64,000 nucleotides of DNA from Oxynema aestuarii AP17 (GTDB lineage: Bacteria; Cyanobacteriota; Cyanobacteriia; Cyanobacteriales; Laspinemataceae): assembly GCF_012295525.1 (NCBI RefSeq), contig NZ_CP051167.1, positions 1,178,001 through 1,242,000 on the forward strand, read 5' to 3'. Below the pieces are notes generated by a model, which did no database searches, was not told the DNA's origin, and worked only from the letters and a program-made list of their open reading frames with translations. Shown piece after piece: positions 8,843-17,903 of this stretch (its first letter is position 1; each line of letters opens with the position of its first letter). The position numbers and the translations under genes are program-made.

Positions 8843-11554
8843 ATGAAAATACTCAGAATTCAAACATTACGGGGTCCCAACTACTGGAGTATTCGACGCC
8901 ACAAACTCATTGTCATGCGCCTCGATTTAGAGGACTTAGCCGAGAAACCGTCGAACACGATCTCGGGTTTTTACGACGGTCTCACGGAAGTTCTGCCGAG
9001 TTTGGTCGAACACTACTGCTCCCCAGGTTGTCGGGGGGGCTTCCTCACCCGAGTGCGCGAAGGGACGATGATGGGCCACATTGTCGAACATGTCGCTCTC
9101 GAACTGCAAGAACTCGTCGGCATGGAAGTCGGTTTCGGTCGCACCCGCGAAACGTCCACCCCGGGGGTTTACCAAGTCGTGTTTGAATACCGCGACGAAC
9201 GGGCGGGTCGGTATGCGGCGCGGGCTGCAGTGCGGTTGTGCCGCAGTATCGTCGATACCGGACATTATCCCGAAAGCGAAATTCAACAAGACCTCGAAGA
9301 TCTCAAAGATTTGTGGGCTCAGGCCGCCCTCGGACCGAGTACGGAAACCCTGGTCAACGAAGCGGAAGCACGCGGGATTCCCTGGTTCCCGTTGAGCGCC
9401 CGGGCGATGATTCAGTTGGGATACGGAGTGCATCAAAAACGGATCCAAGCGACGCTCACCGATCGCAGTAGCATCCTCGGGGTCGAACTGGCCTGCGATA
9501 AAGAAGGGACGAAGCAGATCTTGCTCGATTCCGGGATTCCGGTTCCGCGAGGCACGGTCATTCACTATCTCGACGAACTCGAAGCGGCGATCGACGAGGT
9601 CGGCGGCTACCCGATCGTAATCAAACCTCTCGACGGCAACCACGGACGGGGGATCACCATCGATATCGACTCCTGGAAAGATGCGGAAGCGGCTTACGAC
9701 GCGGCGAGTGCGGCCTCGAAAACCCGCACGGTGATCGTCGAGCGCTTCTACAAAGGACGCGACCACCGCGTGTTAGTAGTCAACGGTAAACTGGTCGCCG
9801 TGGCGGAACGAGTCCCCGCGCACGTGGTCGGGGACGGGCGATCGACCATTCAAGAACTGATCGACGAAACCAATCGCGACCCCAATCGCGGCGAAGGTCA
9901 CGATAACGTCCTCACCCGGCTACAGGTAGACCGTACCACCTGGAGTCTGCTCGATCGCAAAGGCTACACCCTCGAAACTATTCTCGAAGAAGGGGAAGTC
10001 TTTTACCTGCGATCGACCGCCAACCTCAGTACCGGGGGCATCGCCATCGATCGCACCGACGAAATCCATCCCGAAAATCTCTGGATCGCCCAACGGGTCT
10101 CGAAAATAATCGGCCTTGACATTTGCGGTATCGATGTGGTAACGGAAGACATTTCCCGACCCCTGCGCGAAACCGATGGCGTCATTGTCGAAGTCAACGC
10201 CGCCCCGGGCTTCCGGATGCACGTCTGTCCCAGCCGGGGGCTGCCGCGCAATGTCGCCGCCCCGGTCTTCGACATGCTCTTCCCGGATAACGCCCCCACC
10301 CGCGTCCCGATCTTGGCGGTGACCGGAACTAACGGCAAAACCACCACGACGCGCCTACTGGCTCATATCGTCAAACAGACGGGACAAACCGTGGGCTACA
10401 CCACCACGGACGGCACCTATATCGGCGATTTCCTCGTGGAGAAAGGGGACAACACCGGACCGCAAAGTGCGGAACTGATTCTCAAAGATCCCACCGTCGA
10501 AGTCGCGGTTTTAGAAACGGCCCGAGGGGGGATCCTGCGTTCCGGCTTGGCGTTCGAGCGCTGCGATGTGGGTATGGTCTTAAATGTGGCCGCCGACCAC
10601 CTCGGGATCGGCGATATCGACACGATCGAACAAATGGCCAATCTCAAAGCCGTACTGGTGGAAGCGGTCGCCCCCAAAGGCTACGCGATCCTCAATGCGG
10701 ACGATCCCCGGGTGGCGGCGATGGCGAATAAGATTAAATGCAAGGTCGCTTACTTCTCGATGGATCCCGAAAGTGAGGTGATTCGCGAACATACCGCGAA
10801 AGGCGGACTGGCAGCGATCTACGAAAATGGCTACCTGTCGATTCGCGAGGGCGATTGGACGACGCGGATCGAGGAGGCGGTGAACGTTCCCCTGACGATG
10901 GGGGCTCGGGCGCCGTTTATGATTGCCAACGCCCTGGCGGCGTCTCTGGCGGCGTTCGCCCACGGGGTGGAAGTCGAACAGATTCGCGCCGGGTTGGGTA
11001 CGTTCCAAGCGTCGGTGAGTCAGACCCCGGGACGGATGAATTTGTTTAATTTGGGCAGCTATCACGCCTTGGTAGACTACGCTCACAATCCGGCGAGTTA
11101 CGAAGCGTTGGCGGGGTTCGTGCGCAACTGGCCCGGAGAACGGATCGGGGTGGTCGGCGGACCGGGCGATCGCCGCGATGAAGATTTCGTCACCTTGGGC
11201 CGTCTGTCGGCGGAAATGTTCGATCGCATCATCGTCAAAGAAGATGACGATACCCGAGGACGTCCCCGTGGCGATGCGGCGGATTTGATCGTGCGCGGGA
11301 TCGAATCGGCGAACCGAGAGGCCCGTTTCGAGTCGATCCTCAACGAGTCGGAGGCGATCGAAATTGCCCTGGATGAGGCCAGTTCCGGCAGCTTGGTGGT
11401 GATTCTCCCAGAAAGCGTCAGTCGCGCCATTCGGGCGATCGAAGCGCGCAAACCGATCGGGGAAGAGTCATTTAGTAAAAATGGCAAAGCTTCGTTGAGT
11501 CCGAAATCGGCTGAGTCGTCTTCCTCGGAGGAATACAGCCGTTCGAGTCTTTGA
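8843..11554 (+). CDS. cphA: Cyanophycin synthetase
   Basis: A 903-residue enzyme that extends cyanophycin by adding Asp to the backbone and Arg to its side chain, using ATP for each. The order is the family one. An N-terminal domain (1-160) comes first, then an ATP-grasp domain (about 215-480; YPIVIKPLDGNHGRGITIDI, VIVEVNAAPGFRMH). The Mur-ligase-like C-terminal half has its P-loop VTGTNGKTTTTRLLA near residue 493. It ends with a Ser-rich tail of about 30 residues, which is unlikely to be catalytic. The start is well supported by GGGGAGAG two bases upstream. It pairs with cphB for storage and release of nitrogen. Confidence 0.97.
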   Translation: MKILRIQTLRGPNYWSIRRHKLIVMRLDLEDLAEKPSNTISGFYDGLTEVLPSLVEHYCSPGCRGGFLTRVREGTMMGHIVEHVALELQELVGMEVGFGRTRETSTPGVYQVVFEYRDERAGRYAARAAVRLCRSIVDTGHYPESEIQQDLEDLKDLWAQAALGPSTETLVNEAEARGIPWFPLSARAMIQLGYGVHQKRIQATLTDRSSILGVELACDKEGTKQILLDSGIPVPRGTVIHYLDELEAAIDEVGGYPIVIKPLDGNHGRGITIDIDSWKDAEAAYDAASAASKTRTVIVERFYKGRDHRVLVVNGKLVAVAERVPAHVVGDGRSTIQELIDETNRDPNRGEGHDNVLTRLQVDRTTWSLLDRKGYTLETILEEGEVFYLRSTANLSTGGIAIDRTDEIHPENLWIAQRVSKIIGLDICGIDVVTEDISRPLRETDGVIVEVNAAPGFRMHVCPSRGLPRNVAAPVFDMLFPDNAPTRVPILAVTGTNGKTTTTRLLAHIVKQTGQTVGYTTTDGTYIGDFLVEKGDNTGPQSAELILKDPTVEVAVLETARGGILRSGLAFERCDVGMVLNVAADHLGIGDIDTIEQMANLKAVLVEAVAPKGYAILNADDPRVAAMANKIKCKVAYFSMDPESEVIREHTAKGGLAAIYENGYLSIREGDWTTRIEEAVNVPLTMGARAPFMIANALAASLAAFAHGVEVEQIRAGLGTFQASVSQTPGRMNLFNLGSYHALVDYAHNPASYEALAGFVRNWPGERIGVVGGPGDRRDEDFVTLGRLSAEMFDRIIVKEDDDTRGRPRGDAADLIVRGIESANREARFESILNESEAIEIALDEASSGSLVVILPESVSRAIRAIEARKPIGEESFSKNGKASLSPKSAESSSSEEYSRSSL

Positions 11555-11582
11555 GCTTGACAGCAATGTAGGGATCGATCTC

Positions 11583-11607
11583 GGAGGCACCCAAGACGGG
11601 CGCCTCC
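11583..11607 (+). terminator. Hairpin downstream of cphA
   Basis: GGAGGC at 11583-11588 pairs with GCCTCC at 11602-11607, and the T-rich sequence ATTTGTTATTT follows. It lies 29 bases after the cphA stop and fits an intrinsic terminator with a rather large loop. Confidence 0.5.
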
Positions 11608-11746
11608 ATTTGTTATTTGCCCCTTGTTGGTTGATTTGTTGTTTAAGGTTGGGTCGGGTCCCGCCGCCCTTTATAATCGGTCATGGAGGACGGGCGATCG
11701 CCCCATCGATCCGCCACCGGGCATCCCACTCAAAGGAAAAACCACC

Positions 11747-12484
11747 GTGACCAGCACTTCTACCCCATCACTACGACTCGAACAACACGACCTGATTCGC
11801 CAACTCGCCGACACGATCGAGGGCGTGTGGCAGGAATATTTAGACTTATCTCCCTATCCTTTAGCGGAAGAGTTGGGATATGTCGAAGGTCGGCTAGAAG
11901 GGGAGAAGCTGGTTATTGAAAATAAATGTTATCAAACCCGCGAGTTTCGTAAACTGCATTTAGAACTGGCAAAAGTCGGCAACAGCCTCGATATTTTGCA
12001 TTGCGTGATGTTTCCCCGTCCCGAATACGATTTGCCGATGTTCGGTACCGATTTAGTGGGCGGACGCGGGCAAATTAGCGCGGCGATCGCCGATTTATCC
12101 CCGATCGCCGATCCCCAGTTACCGGACGCCTATCGCGAGGCGATCGCCGCTTTAAGCCCCGCCGAGTTTTCGCAAGTGCGCGACTTACCCCAATGGGGTC
12201 ATATTTTTTCCGAATATTGTTTATTTATCCGTCCCGACGGTCGAGAAGAAGAAACGCAATTTCTCGACCGCGTCAAAAGCTTTTTAGAAATTCACGCCCG
12301 AGTGGCGATCGCCACGCCGCCCACCCCAGACAAAAAAGCGCAAATCCTCAAAGGTCAGCATAACTACTGCACTCACCAACAGCAAAACGACAAAACCCGT
12401 CGCGTTCTCGAAAAAGCTTTCGGCCCGGATTGGGCGCATCACTATATGACCACGGTCTTGTTTGATTTGCCCTCAGAAGCATAA
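11747..12484 (+). CDS. pcyA: Phycocyanobilin:ferredoxin oxidoreductase PcyA
   Basis: The enzyme reduces biliverdin IX-alpha by four electrons from ferredoxin to phycocyanobilin, the chromophore of phycobilisomes and phytochromes. The frame is open to 11624, but the GTG at 11747 is preferred. It has AAGGAA about eight bases upstream and gives 245 residues, the family length, while the upstream 41 residues look random. Key residues are present: His71 and Glu73 in LHLELAKVG, His85 in [10 protein letters not shown] and Asp102. They correspond to His74, Glu76, His88 and Asp105 of the Synechocystis enzyme. The C-terminal [13 protein letters not shown] is also conserved. Its presence indicates a phycobilisome-bearing organism. 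Confidence 0.96.
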   Translation: MTSTSTPSLRLEQHDLIRQLADTIEGVWQEYLDLSPYPLAEELGYVEGRLEGEKLVIENKCYQTREFRKLHLELAKVGNSLDILHCVMFPRPEYDLPMFGTDLVGGRGQISAAIADLSPIADPQLPDAYREAIAALSPAEFSQVRDLPQWGHIFSEYCLFIRPDGREEETQFLDRVKSFLEIHARVAIATPPTPDKKAQILKGQHNYCTHQQQNDKTRRVLEKAFGPDWAHHYMTTVLFDLPSEA

Positions 12485-12512
12485 GTCAGAACTCAATCGT
12501 CCAAAGTACCCA

Positions 12513-12532
12513 GGGCGGGTGTCGATCCGCCC
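12513..12532 (+). terminator. Weak hairpin after pcyA
   Basis: GGGCGG and CCGCCC form a six-pair stem with an eight-base loop 28 bases after the pcyA stop. No clear T-run follows, so termination is uncertain. Confidence 0.3.
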
Positions 12533-12562
12533 CAGGCAAGTCATAAGCTTTCCGATTCCCTC

Positions 12563-12620
12563 AATCTAAAATCTAAAAGCTAAAAGCTAAAAGCTAAAAT
12601 CTCAAAGCTAAAATCTCAAA
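12563..12620. repeat. Short tandem repeat based on CTAAAAG/CTAAAAT
   Basis: The stretch just before acyP is built of degenerate 7-8-base units (ATCTAAA, AGCTAAA, TCTCAAA) repeated about seven times. Similar strings occur at 4262-4285, 38434-38446 and 52856-52868 in other gaps. It leaves little room for a normal promoter close to acyP. Confidence 0.65.
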
Positions 12621-12626
12621 TTCCTA

Positions 12627-12905
12627 ATGTCCGAAACCATTTGCACTCGCTTACTCATTTCCGGTCGCGTCCAAGGCGTCGGTTACCGCTTTTCTACCGT
12701 TCGTGAAGCGGAGAAACTCGGCGTTGTCGGTTGGGTTCGCAACTTGCCAAGCACTCAAGTGGAAGCGGTGTTAGAAGGCGATCGCCCTCAAGTCGAACAG
12801 ATGATAAGTTGGTGCGAACGAGGGCCCGGTGGGGCGATCGTCGATCGCGTCGAAGTCGAATCTCGCCCGCCAGAAGGATTCGCCAGCTTTGAAATTCGCT
12901 ATTGA
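12627..12905 (+). CDS. acyP: Acylphosphatase
   Basis: A 92-residue enzyme of the usual size that hydrolyses acyl phosphates. The catalytic signature GRVQGVGYR (13-21) supplies Arg21, and GWVRNLPSTQVEAVLEG supplies Asn39; both are required and present. It follows pcyA by 142 bases and a short tandem repeat, so co-transcription is possible but not shown. Physiological substrates of bacterial acylphosphatases are poorly known. The stop codon abuts an imperfect copy of a palindromic repeat. Confidence 0.93.
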   Translation: MSETICTRLLISGRVQGVGYRFSTVREAEKLGVVGWVRNLPSTQVEAVLEGDRPQVEQMISWCERGPGGAIVDRVEVESRPPEGFASFEIRY

Positions 12906-12933
12906 GTAGGGGCAATTCGCCAATCGCCCCTAC
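12906..12933. repeat. Imperfect palindromic repeat next to the acyP stop
   Basis: The 28 bases begin GTAGGGGC and end GCCCCTAC and fold back on themselves with a few mismatches. They resemble the perfect palindromes at 49378-49411 and 52788-52817. The repeat may act as a terminator between the convergent acyP and pentapeptide genes. Confidence 0.6.
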
Positions 12934-12945
12934 AGGCGAATCCGT

Positions 12946-13782
12946 TTAAGGCATTCCCGGACGGGGTAACGCCAATCCCCCCGGCGTTCCCGGATAGGTC
13001 CCGGCTTGAGAAAAGGTAATGTACGGCGAACCTGCCTGGTGTGCGTGAGTTCCGTGGTGGTCGTGATAGTGAATCGGCATCGGGTTGTCCCGGTACAGAC
13101 CGATCGCCCCATCCAGTTTGGCATGAGCGAGATTGGCCCCGGCTAAATTAGCTCCGGTCAGGTTGGCCCCGCTTAAATTAGCATTGAACAAATTCGCATT
13201 TCTCAAATCGGCCCCGTTGAGAGACGCATTGCTCAAATCCGTCCCCACCAGGCGACAGTCACTTAAATCGGCATTGGAAAGGTTGGCGCCGATTAATTGT
13301 GCGTGACCGATATTCGCCCCGGCTAAATGGACGCCACTCATGTTGGCATGATTGAGCTGGGCGCCGATCGCGTTCATCCCTTGCATTTCGGCGCCACTGA
13401 GGTTCGCTTCGCACAAATTGGCATTCACGCAATTGGCATAACTGAGATCGCCTCCACTGAGATCGGCGTTTTGCAGCTTGGCTTCAAATAAATTAATACT
13501 TTTGGCATCCAAACCGCTCAAGTCGGCGTTATTCAAATCTGCCGCTACCAAATTGGCAAAACTCAAGTCAGCCCCGCTTAAATTGGCATGGCTGAGATTG
13601 GAACGATTGAGGTTGGCAAATAATAACTTGGCCCCACTCAAATCGGCTTTACTTAAATTGAAGCGTCCCAAGTTCGCATCGTTGAGATTGCCTCCCTGGC
13701 ATTGTTTCGTTTCCAGTAGGCGTTTGATATGGGCGTTATTGCCGGAAATGTGATTTTTTAGATAAGGGTTATTGGCAAACAT
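12946..13782 (-). CDS. Pentapeptide-repeat protein
   Basis: The product has 278 residues. From about residue 33 to 232 it consists of tandem A(D/N)LXX pentapeptides such as ANLSG ADLSF ANLVA, which form a right-handed quadrilateral beta-helix. A helical cap precedes the repeats. A 45-residue tail rich in His, Gly and Pro (HYHDHHGTHAHQAG) follows and could bind metal. No signal peptide is obvious. Function of these proteins is rarely known. The gene stands alone, convergent with acyP, 40 bases away. Confidence 0.85.
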   Translation of the reverse strand: MFANNPYLKNHISGNNAHIKRLLETKQCQGGNLNDANLGRFNLSKADLSGAKLLFANLNRSNLSHANLSGADLSFANLVAADLNNADLSGLDAKSINLFEAKLQNADLSGGDLSYANCVNANLCEANLSGAEMQGMNAIGAQLNHANMSGVHLAGANIGHAQLIGANLSNADLSDCRLVGTDLSNASLNGADLRNANLFNANLSGANLTGANLAGANLAHAKLDGAIGLYRDNPMPIHYHDHHGTHAHQAGSPYITFSQAGTYPGTPGGLALPRPGMP

Positions 13783-14384
13783 CTGGGTTAAGTTCCCGCA
13801 CTAATCGATTGAGCTAAGTTTAAGCCAAGATCGGTTGCTTATGGCAGATCGAGAAAGGTTTGGATCTTCTCCAAGCAAGTCCATCAAACGAGATGTCTTT
13901 GTTTTAGCAAATCGACGCCACAAATTCCTCGATTTCATCGGAATTCGTGCGGCGTCCGATCGCGTCAGTTACGGGGTCAAGACCCGCAGGGCGATCGCCC
14001 GTCAATGATTTTTCTTGAGAAATCCCCTATCGATGGCGATTGAAAACAGGAATTGTTGCTGGCTGGACTCAATTGACACTCAATTGTTTGATGGCTGCTA
14101 TTAGAAAAAATCGAGGACGAAAAGCGATCGGCGATCGCCGTGCCAGTTCCTTCGATTATCGCGATTATCTGGCGATCGCCTCGTGTTTCGGGCGCGGGTA
14201 AGTGTATGGAGTTGCGCCTCACCTACCCATTGTTACCGTTAGAATACACCCTTTACTGGCTGCGAGTTTGTAAGGAAAACTCGATATTTCTTGACGTGGC
14301 TTAAAGATGCTAATGATTTTACCACAAAAAAATCAGATGTCCAATATTTAAACTATTGTTTAAACCCTGCTTTCTCCGGCTTGT
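13783..14384. other. Non-coding stretch between divergently spaced genes
   Basis: About 600 bases without a confident gene. A plus-strand frame at 13841-14008 (55 codons) and a minus-strand frame at 13977-14222 (81 codons) exist. Neither has a recognisable family or ribosome-binding site, and both are rich in CGATCG-derived codons. The upstream region of the pentapeptide gene lies at its left end. Confidence 0.4.
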
Positions 14385-14819
14385 TTAGCGGTCTAACAGC
14401 AAATAATGAACTGTACCGCCCAAACTCAACCCCACCAGGGCCACAAAGGCTAAAATCAAGAAATCCTGCCAAGGACGAAACAGCCCCGTTTGCAAGTCGA
14501 GACGGGCGATACAGGCGGCGACGACCAAAATCAACCCTTGGGAGGACACCTCGATCCACGACAGCAAGACCACGGCGAAAAACGCCCCAGACATCACGGT
14601 CACGAAGGCGCGAAAATCCGATCGCAGCCACCGGACTAAGAACGTGCGGATTAACGACCAAGGCGCCGCCAAAGCTTCGGCGATCGATAAAATCAATAAG
14701 GAGATCGCCACCCAAATCCACCACTCCGAGTGAGATTCGGAAAGAGTCCAACCTAAATTAAAATAGGTCACCAACATCAAAGCCAGGGAAAAGCGAGGCA
14801 GTTTTTTGAGGAAAAACAT
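14385..14819 (-). CDS. Small polytopic membrane protein
   Basis: From the ATG at 14819 the product has 144 residues. A TTG at 14870 would add 17 residues with HIP1-like coding (MTSGDRAIAD), which I consider less likely. Four or five hydrophobic helices are visible: FSLALMLVTYFNLGWTL, WWIWVAISLLILSIAEAL, AFVTVMSGAFFAVVLLSWI, GLILVVAACIARL and FLILAFVALVGLSLGGTVHYL. I do not recognise a named family, though the composition resembles conserved cyanobacterial membrane proteins. It has no clear operon partner. Confidence 0.6.
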   Translation of the reverse strand: MFFLKKLPRFSLALMLVTYFNLGWTLSESHSEWWIWVAISLLILSIAEALAAPWSLIRTFLVRWLRSDFRAFVTVMSGAFFAVVLLSWIEVSSQGLILVVAACIARLDLQTGLFRPWQDFLILAFVALVGLSLGGTVHYLLLDR

Positions 14820-15047
14820 TGCAGGCGAGTCCGAGGACAGGTCGGCGATCGCACGATCGCCCGAGGTCAAGAGATCGAAGCCGCAAAACGCTCCTTTTAC
14901 CTCTTTTTAGCAAAAGTTTAGCCTTTTGCGACTCGTTGAAGCCCCATCGGATGGGAGGCGATCGCCTCCGATCGAAATAATTTTGCCAACCTTCCGGATT
15001 GTCGCACGTCGCGGCGCACTTTAAAAACAGTGATTTGTGAATAACCA

Positions 15048-15188
15048 ATGAGTAAAACTAATCCCCGCGATAATAGTGCGAATCAACAAAACTCTAACAA
15101 AGGGACTCCCGGAACGAATCGCCAATACGATCGCGGTCAGGGAAATCGCGGGAAGCAGATGAACCCGAATCAAAAAGGAAAACGCTAG
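15048..15188 (+). CDS. Small hydrophilic protein, 46 residues
   Basis: An ATG at 15048 opens a 46-codon frame ending at TAG 15186-15188. The product is almost wholly Asn, Gln, Lys, Arg, Gly and Pro, with no hydrophobic core: it begins MSKTNPRDNSANQQN and ends NRGKQMNPNQKGKR. The RGKQMNPN block resembles, from memory, the C-termini of short uncharacterised cyanobacterial proteins. It is probably disordered. No clear Shine-Dalgarno sequence precedes it. A longer frame on the opposite strand (15021-15293) covers the same bases and is taken as a shadow. Function is unknown. Confidence 0.5.
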   Translation: MSKTNPRDNSANQQNSNKGTPGTNRQYDRGQGNRGKQMNPNQKGKR

Positions 15189-15350
15189 AAAACGCGCGAT
15201 CGCCTTCGATCTGCTGCCATTTTCCCTAAAATAGCACTTTCTAACCGACGCGGTACGTCTCCCGCAGACTTCCTCAATTTTTGGGAACGTCAACCAGGGG
15301 ATGGATCGCGTCCGCCTTTCAAAAGCGATCGGCGAACATCGATCTTTCTC

Positions 15351-16532
15351 TTATGCTTTCACACTAAGCTGAATGACCCCCCGTTGTCCGTTTGTCATCC
15401 ATTGCGGATCCTCTTTTTGTAACCATTCGGCTTGTCCCGGTTGCAACCCACAAGCGAGTTCGGCTTTCATCGTTCGCAACGCTAAAATAGAGGTTGGGAA
15501 ATCACCGATAATTTCGGAAAAAGGAGTGGTAAACGACCAATAACGATCGCCCAACAATCGCCGATAGTTCGCATCTCCTTTAACAATCACTAAATTAGAA
15601 TCAGCCAAGTTTTGACATAAATCTGACGGCATTTCCCACCACGCCAGAGGCGAAGTCCAGAAGAAATGATGCCGGAGAGACAAGCGATCGCGATCGAGAT
15701 GATCTTGCAGGCGATCGCCCACCCTTTTAATCTCTAACTCGCTATGATTTTGTAAATAATTAACCGTATCGAGTACATCTTTTACCATGGCATCGGAAAC
15801 AAACGTGGGGTGAGACTTCCCATGAATGAAAACCTGCTGGCTGAGACCGGAAGTTAACAAGAAATCGGCAAAACAGAGATCGCAGAATAACTCAAATCCC
15901 GCATTATCGACAATAAAATCGACGCGATCGCCCCTTTTTTGCAATAAATCTACCGTGCGATCGCTGTCATCCGCTAAAATACGGTGTTTCTCCTGTTCCG
16001 ACTCGCTAATCGAGCGATCGCCATGTTCGGCAGGCCACAAACTCAGATCGACGCGATTGCCCCACAAACTGGCATGAATGAGGGCGATCGTTTGCACGCG
16101 ATCGGCATCTTTGAGACTACGATTGAGTTTTTGACTCAACACTTGAATAGAACTGTGCGATCGTTCCAATCCTAACTTTTTTTGTAATAAATACGGATCG
16201 ATTTGTAAACGAAAGTAATCGATCGCCTCGATAATGCGTCGGTAAAAATAAGTTTCGGCAAAAAACCAGGGAACCTCCAACCAACTTTGACCGAGATAAG
16301 GTTGAATATAGTTTTGCCAATCCGTCGCATCTCTAGAGTCTGTATCAAGGAGATGTCGAATAGTACCTTGAGGAATATCTGCCGCTAATTTTTCCAAATT
16401 ACCGACAATTTCCGGCGAAAACTCATTTTCTGGAATAATTTTAAGACAGATTTCGCTCAAGCGTCGGGCGACGGTATCGTAAGCCCAAGAATCTCGGCGA
16501 TCGCACGCTTTTATCGGAGGTGGATAGGACAT
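15351..16532 (-). CDS. DUF89/ARMT1-family damage-control phosphatase
   Basis: A 393-residue protein of the DUF89 fold. These are metal-dependent phosphatases acting on damaged or excess sugar phosphates. Visible motifs are the substrate region LWGNRVDLS (156-164), the metal-site motif VDNAGFELFCDL with Asp209 and Asn210, and VKGDANYRRLLGD with Asp320 and Asn322. It is the last gene of a minus-strand set after a class II aldolase and a MEKHLA protein, with 72 bases to the latter. An aldolase beside a sugar-phosphate phosphatase suggests a common role in clearing sugar phosphates, but the substrate is inference. Confidence 0.85.
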   Translation of the reverse strand: MSYPPPIKACDRRDSWAYDTVARRLSEICLKIIPENEFSPEIVGNLEKLAADIPQGTIRHLLDTDSRDATDWQNYIQPYLGQSWLEVPWFFAETYFYRRIIEAIDYFRLQIDPYLLQKKLGLERSHSSIQVLSQKLNRSLKDADRVQTIALIHASLWGNRVDLSLWPAEHGDRSISESEQEKHRILADDSDRTVDLLQKRGDRVDFIVDNAGFELFCDLCFADFLLTSGLSQQVFIHGKSHPTFVSDAMVKDVLDTVNYLQNHSELEIKRVGDRLQDHLDRDRLSLRHHFFWTSPLAWWEMPSDLCQNLADSNLVIVKGDANYRRLLGDRYWSFTTPFSEIIGDFPTSILALRTMKAELACGLQPGQAEWLQKEDPQWMTNGQRGVIQLSVKA

Positions 16533-16542
16533 TAGAAATTGT

Positions 16543-16567
16543 AGAGTTTAGAGTGTAGAGTTTAGAT
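16543..16567. repeat. Short direct repeat between MEKHLA and DUF89 genes
   Basis: TGTAGAGTTTA occurs twice in direct orientation within the 72-base gap. It is a minor low-complexity repeat of the kind common in cyanobacterial spacers. Confidence 0.5.
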
Positions 16568-16604
16568 TAAAAAAATTGGGCATTGGCGATCGGGTTCTGG
16601 ATGT

Positions 16605-17099
16605 TTACTCATTACAGTTTTCGTCGATAAATGTCCAATGGGGAAAGGTCGCTGCTTGTCCGCAATAGCGATCGGTTTCATCGTGAAGATTCCAGAGAAT
16701 GACATCCGAAATAATAAACCGCTTCCCCGTTCGCGAAATCCGAACTCCGCGATAATTGGTAATATAACCGCATTGATTGGCTTGGCTTAACAACTGCGAT
16801 CGCTCGTCGAAACCACTGGGTTCGACGCATTGCCGCGAAGGCATCCGGGTAAACTCGTCCCAGCTAAATTCCCACAATTGCAACCCTTGGCGGTTACCAT
16901 AATTAAAAATTGGGTCGGCTTCAGTTCCGTGGGAAACCACCACAAAAGGGGCGTCAAACAGCGATCGCGCGATCGTGTCCGGCGACCCTTCTATTTCGAG
17001 TAAATGATATCCCAACTGATCTTGAAAACTGTTGAGAATTAATTGAGTTTGCCGCAGGATGGTCGGATCTGTTTCGGGAAAAGAAATCGAAGCACTCAT
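16605..17099 (-). CDS. MEKHLA domain protein
   Basis: The product has 164 residues, nearly all of it a MEKHLA domain, a PAS-related sensory fold also found at the C-terminus of plant HD-ZIP III proteins. Signature segments are LQLWEFSWDEFTRMPSR (about 73-89), SQANQCGYITNYRGVRIS and GKRFIISDVILWNL. It is a stand-alone domain without an output module. The gene lies 18 bases after the aldolase gene and 72 before the DUF89 gene on the same strand, so the three are probably co-transcribed. Its ligand and partner are unknown. Confidence 0.8.
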   Translation of the reverse strand: MSASISFPETDPTILRQTQLILNSFQDQLGYHLLEIEGSPDTIARSLFDAPFVVVSHGTEADPIFNYGNRQGLQLWEFSWDEFTRMPSRQCVEPSGFDERSQLLSQANQCGYITNYRGVRISRTGKRFIISDVILWNLHDETDRYCGQAATFPHWTFIDENCNE

Positions 17100-17117
17100 C
17101 AGTCGTCAATCGTCAAT

Positions 17118-17903
17118 TTATTCGAGTAAATCCGGTTGTTCGCCTACTATTTTCTCGTAAAGAGACTGAAAAGCAAACCATCCCATATAAGGTGTTCCGA
17201 CTTGGGTATAAGTCAAATGGGCAATTTCGGAACGAATGGGGATCGGGGTTCCCGCCGCTTCCGCGAGTAGCTGGGACTGACAGCAGCGTTCCATCGCGAT
17301 AAACCACCACGCCGCCTCATCGACGGAGTGACCGACGGTAAGTAAACCGTGATTTCGGAGGATCGCCGCCTTGCAACTGCCCAAAGTTCGAGCCAGTCTT
17401 TCGCCTTCCCCGGGGTCTAAAACGACTCCGGTATAGTCGTCAAATAAGGCATGATCTTGATAAAACGCGCACGCATCCTGAGTGAGGGGATCGAGGAGTC
17501 GCCCCAGGGTTGACCAGGTTTTACCGTACATCGAGTGGGCGTGAGCCGCCGCGACGATCTCGGGACGGGCTTGATGAATTTGCGAGTGAATCGCAAAACC
17601 TGCGGCGTTGACGGGCTTGTTTCCTCGGACGACTTCGCCGTTATGGTTGACCAATAATAAGTCGGAAACGCGGATGTGACCGAAGTACATTCCGAAGGGA
17701 TTGACCCAAAAATGGTCTGGATATTCGGGATCTCGGGTGGTGATATGTCCGGCGACCCCTTCATCAAAACCGAAGCTCGCAAACAGGCGAAATGCGGCAG
17801 CTAGCCGTTGTTTGCGATGTTGGCGTTCGGCGTCGAGACTGTCGAACTGGGGCGGTTGGGGCATCGGGGTGCTGGAAGTGGCGATCGCGGTTGGCGTGGT
17901 CAT
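17118..17903 (-). CDS. Class II aldolase/adducin family protein
   Basis: A 261-residue member of the zinc-dependent class II aldolase (AraD/FucA) family. The metal-binding histidines are visible as His121 and His123 in AAAHAHSMYGKTWS and His185 in LRNHGLLTVGHSVDEAAWW. The glycine-rich GVAGHITTRDPE segment (49-60) holds the phosphate or carboxylate site of the family. It is the first gene of the aldolase-MEKHLA-DUF89 set. Likely substrates are sugar-derived aldols, but fuculose-phosphate, ribulose-phosphate or methylthioribulose-phosphate specificity cannot be assigned. Confidence 0.88.
   Translation of the reverse strand: MTTPTAIATSSTPMPQPPQFDSLDAERQHRKQRLAAAFRLFASFGFDEGVAGHITTRDPEYPDHFWVNPFGMYFGHIRVSDLLLVNHNGEVVRGNKPVNAAGFAIHSQIHQARPEIVAAAHAHSMYGKTWSTLGRLLDPLTQDACAFYQDHALFDDYTGVVLDPGEGERLARTLGSCKAAILRNHGLLTVGHSVDEAAWWFIAMERCCQSQLLAEAAGTPIPIRSEIAHLTYTQVGTPYMGWFAFQSLYEKIVGEQPDLLE

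Noticed and set aside
13841-14222. Frames of 55 (plus) and 81 (minus) codons
   Set aside because: Neither has a ribosome-binding site, known motif or neighbour support.
15021-15293. Minus-strand frame with hydrophobic segments opposite the small hydrophilic gene
   Set aside because: It is the complement of the plus-strand frame; Asn/Gln codons read backwards give Leu/Ile/Val, which explains the hydrophobicity.
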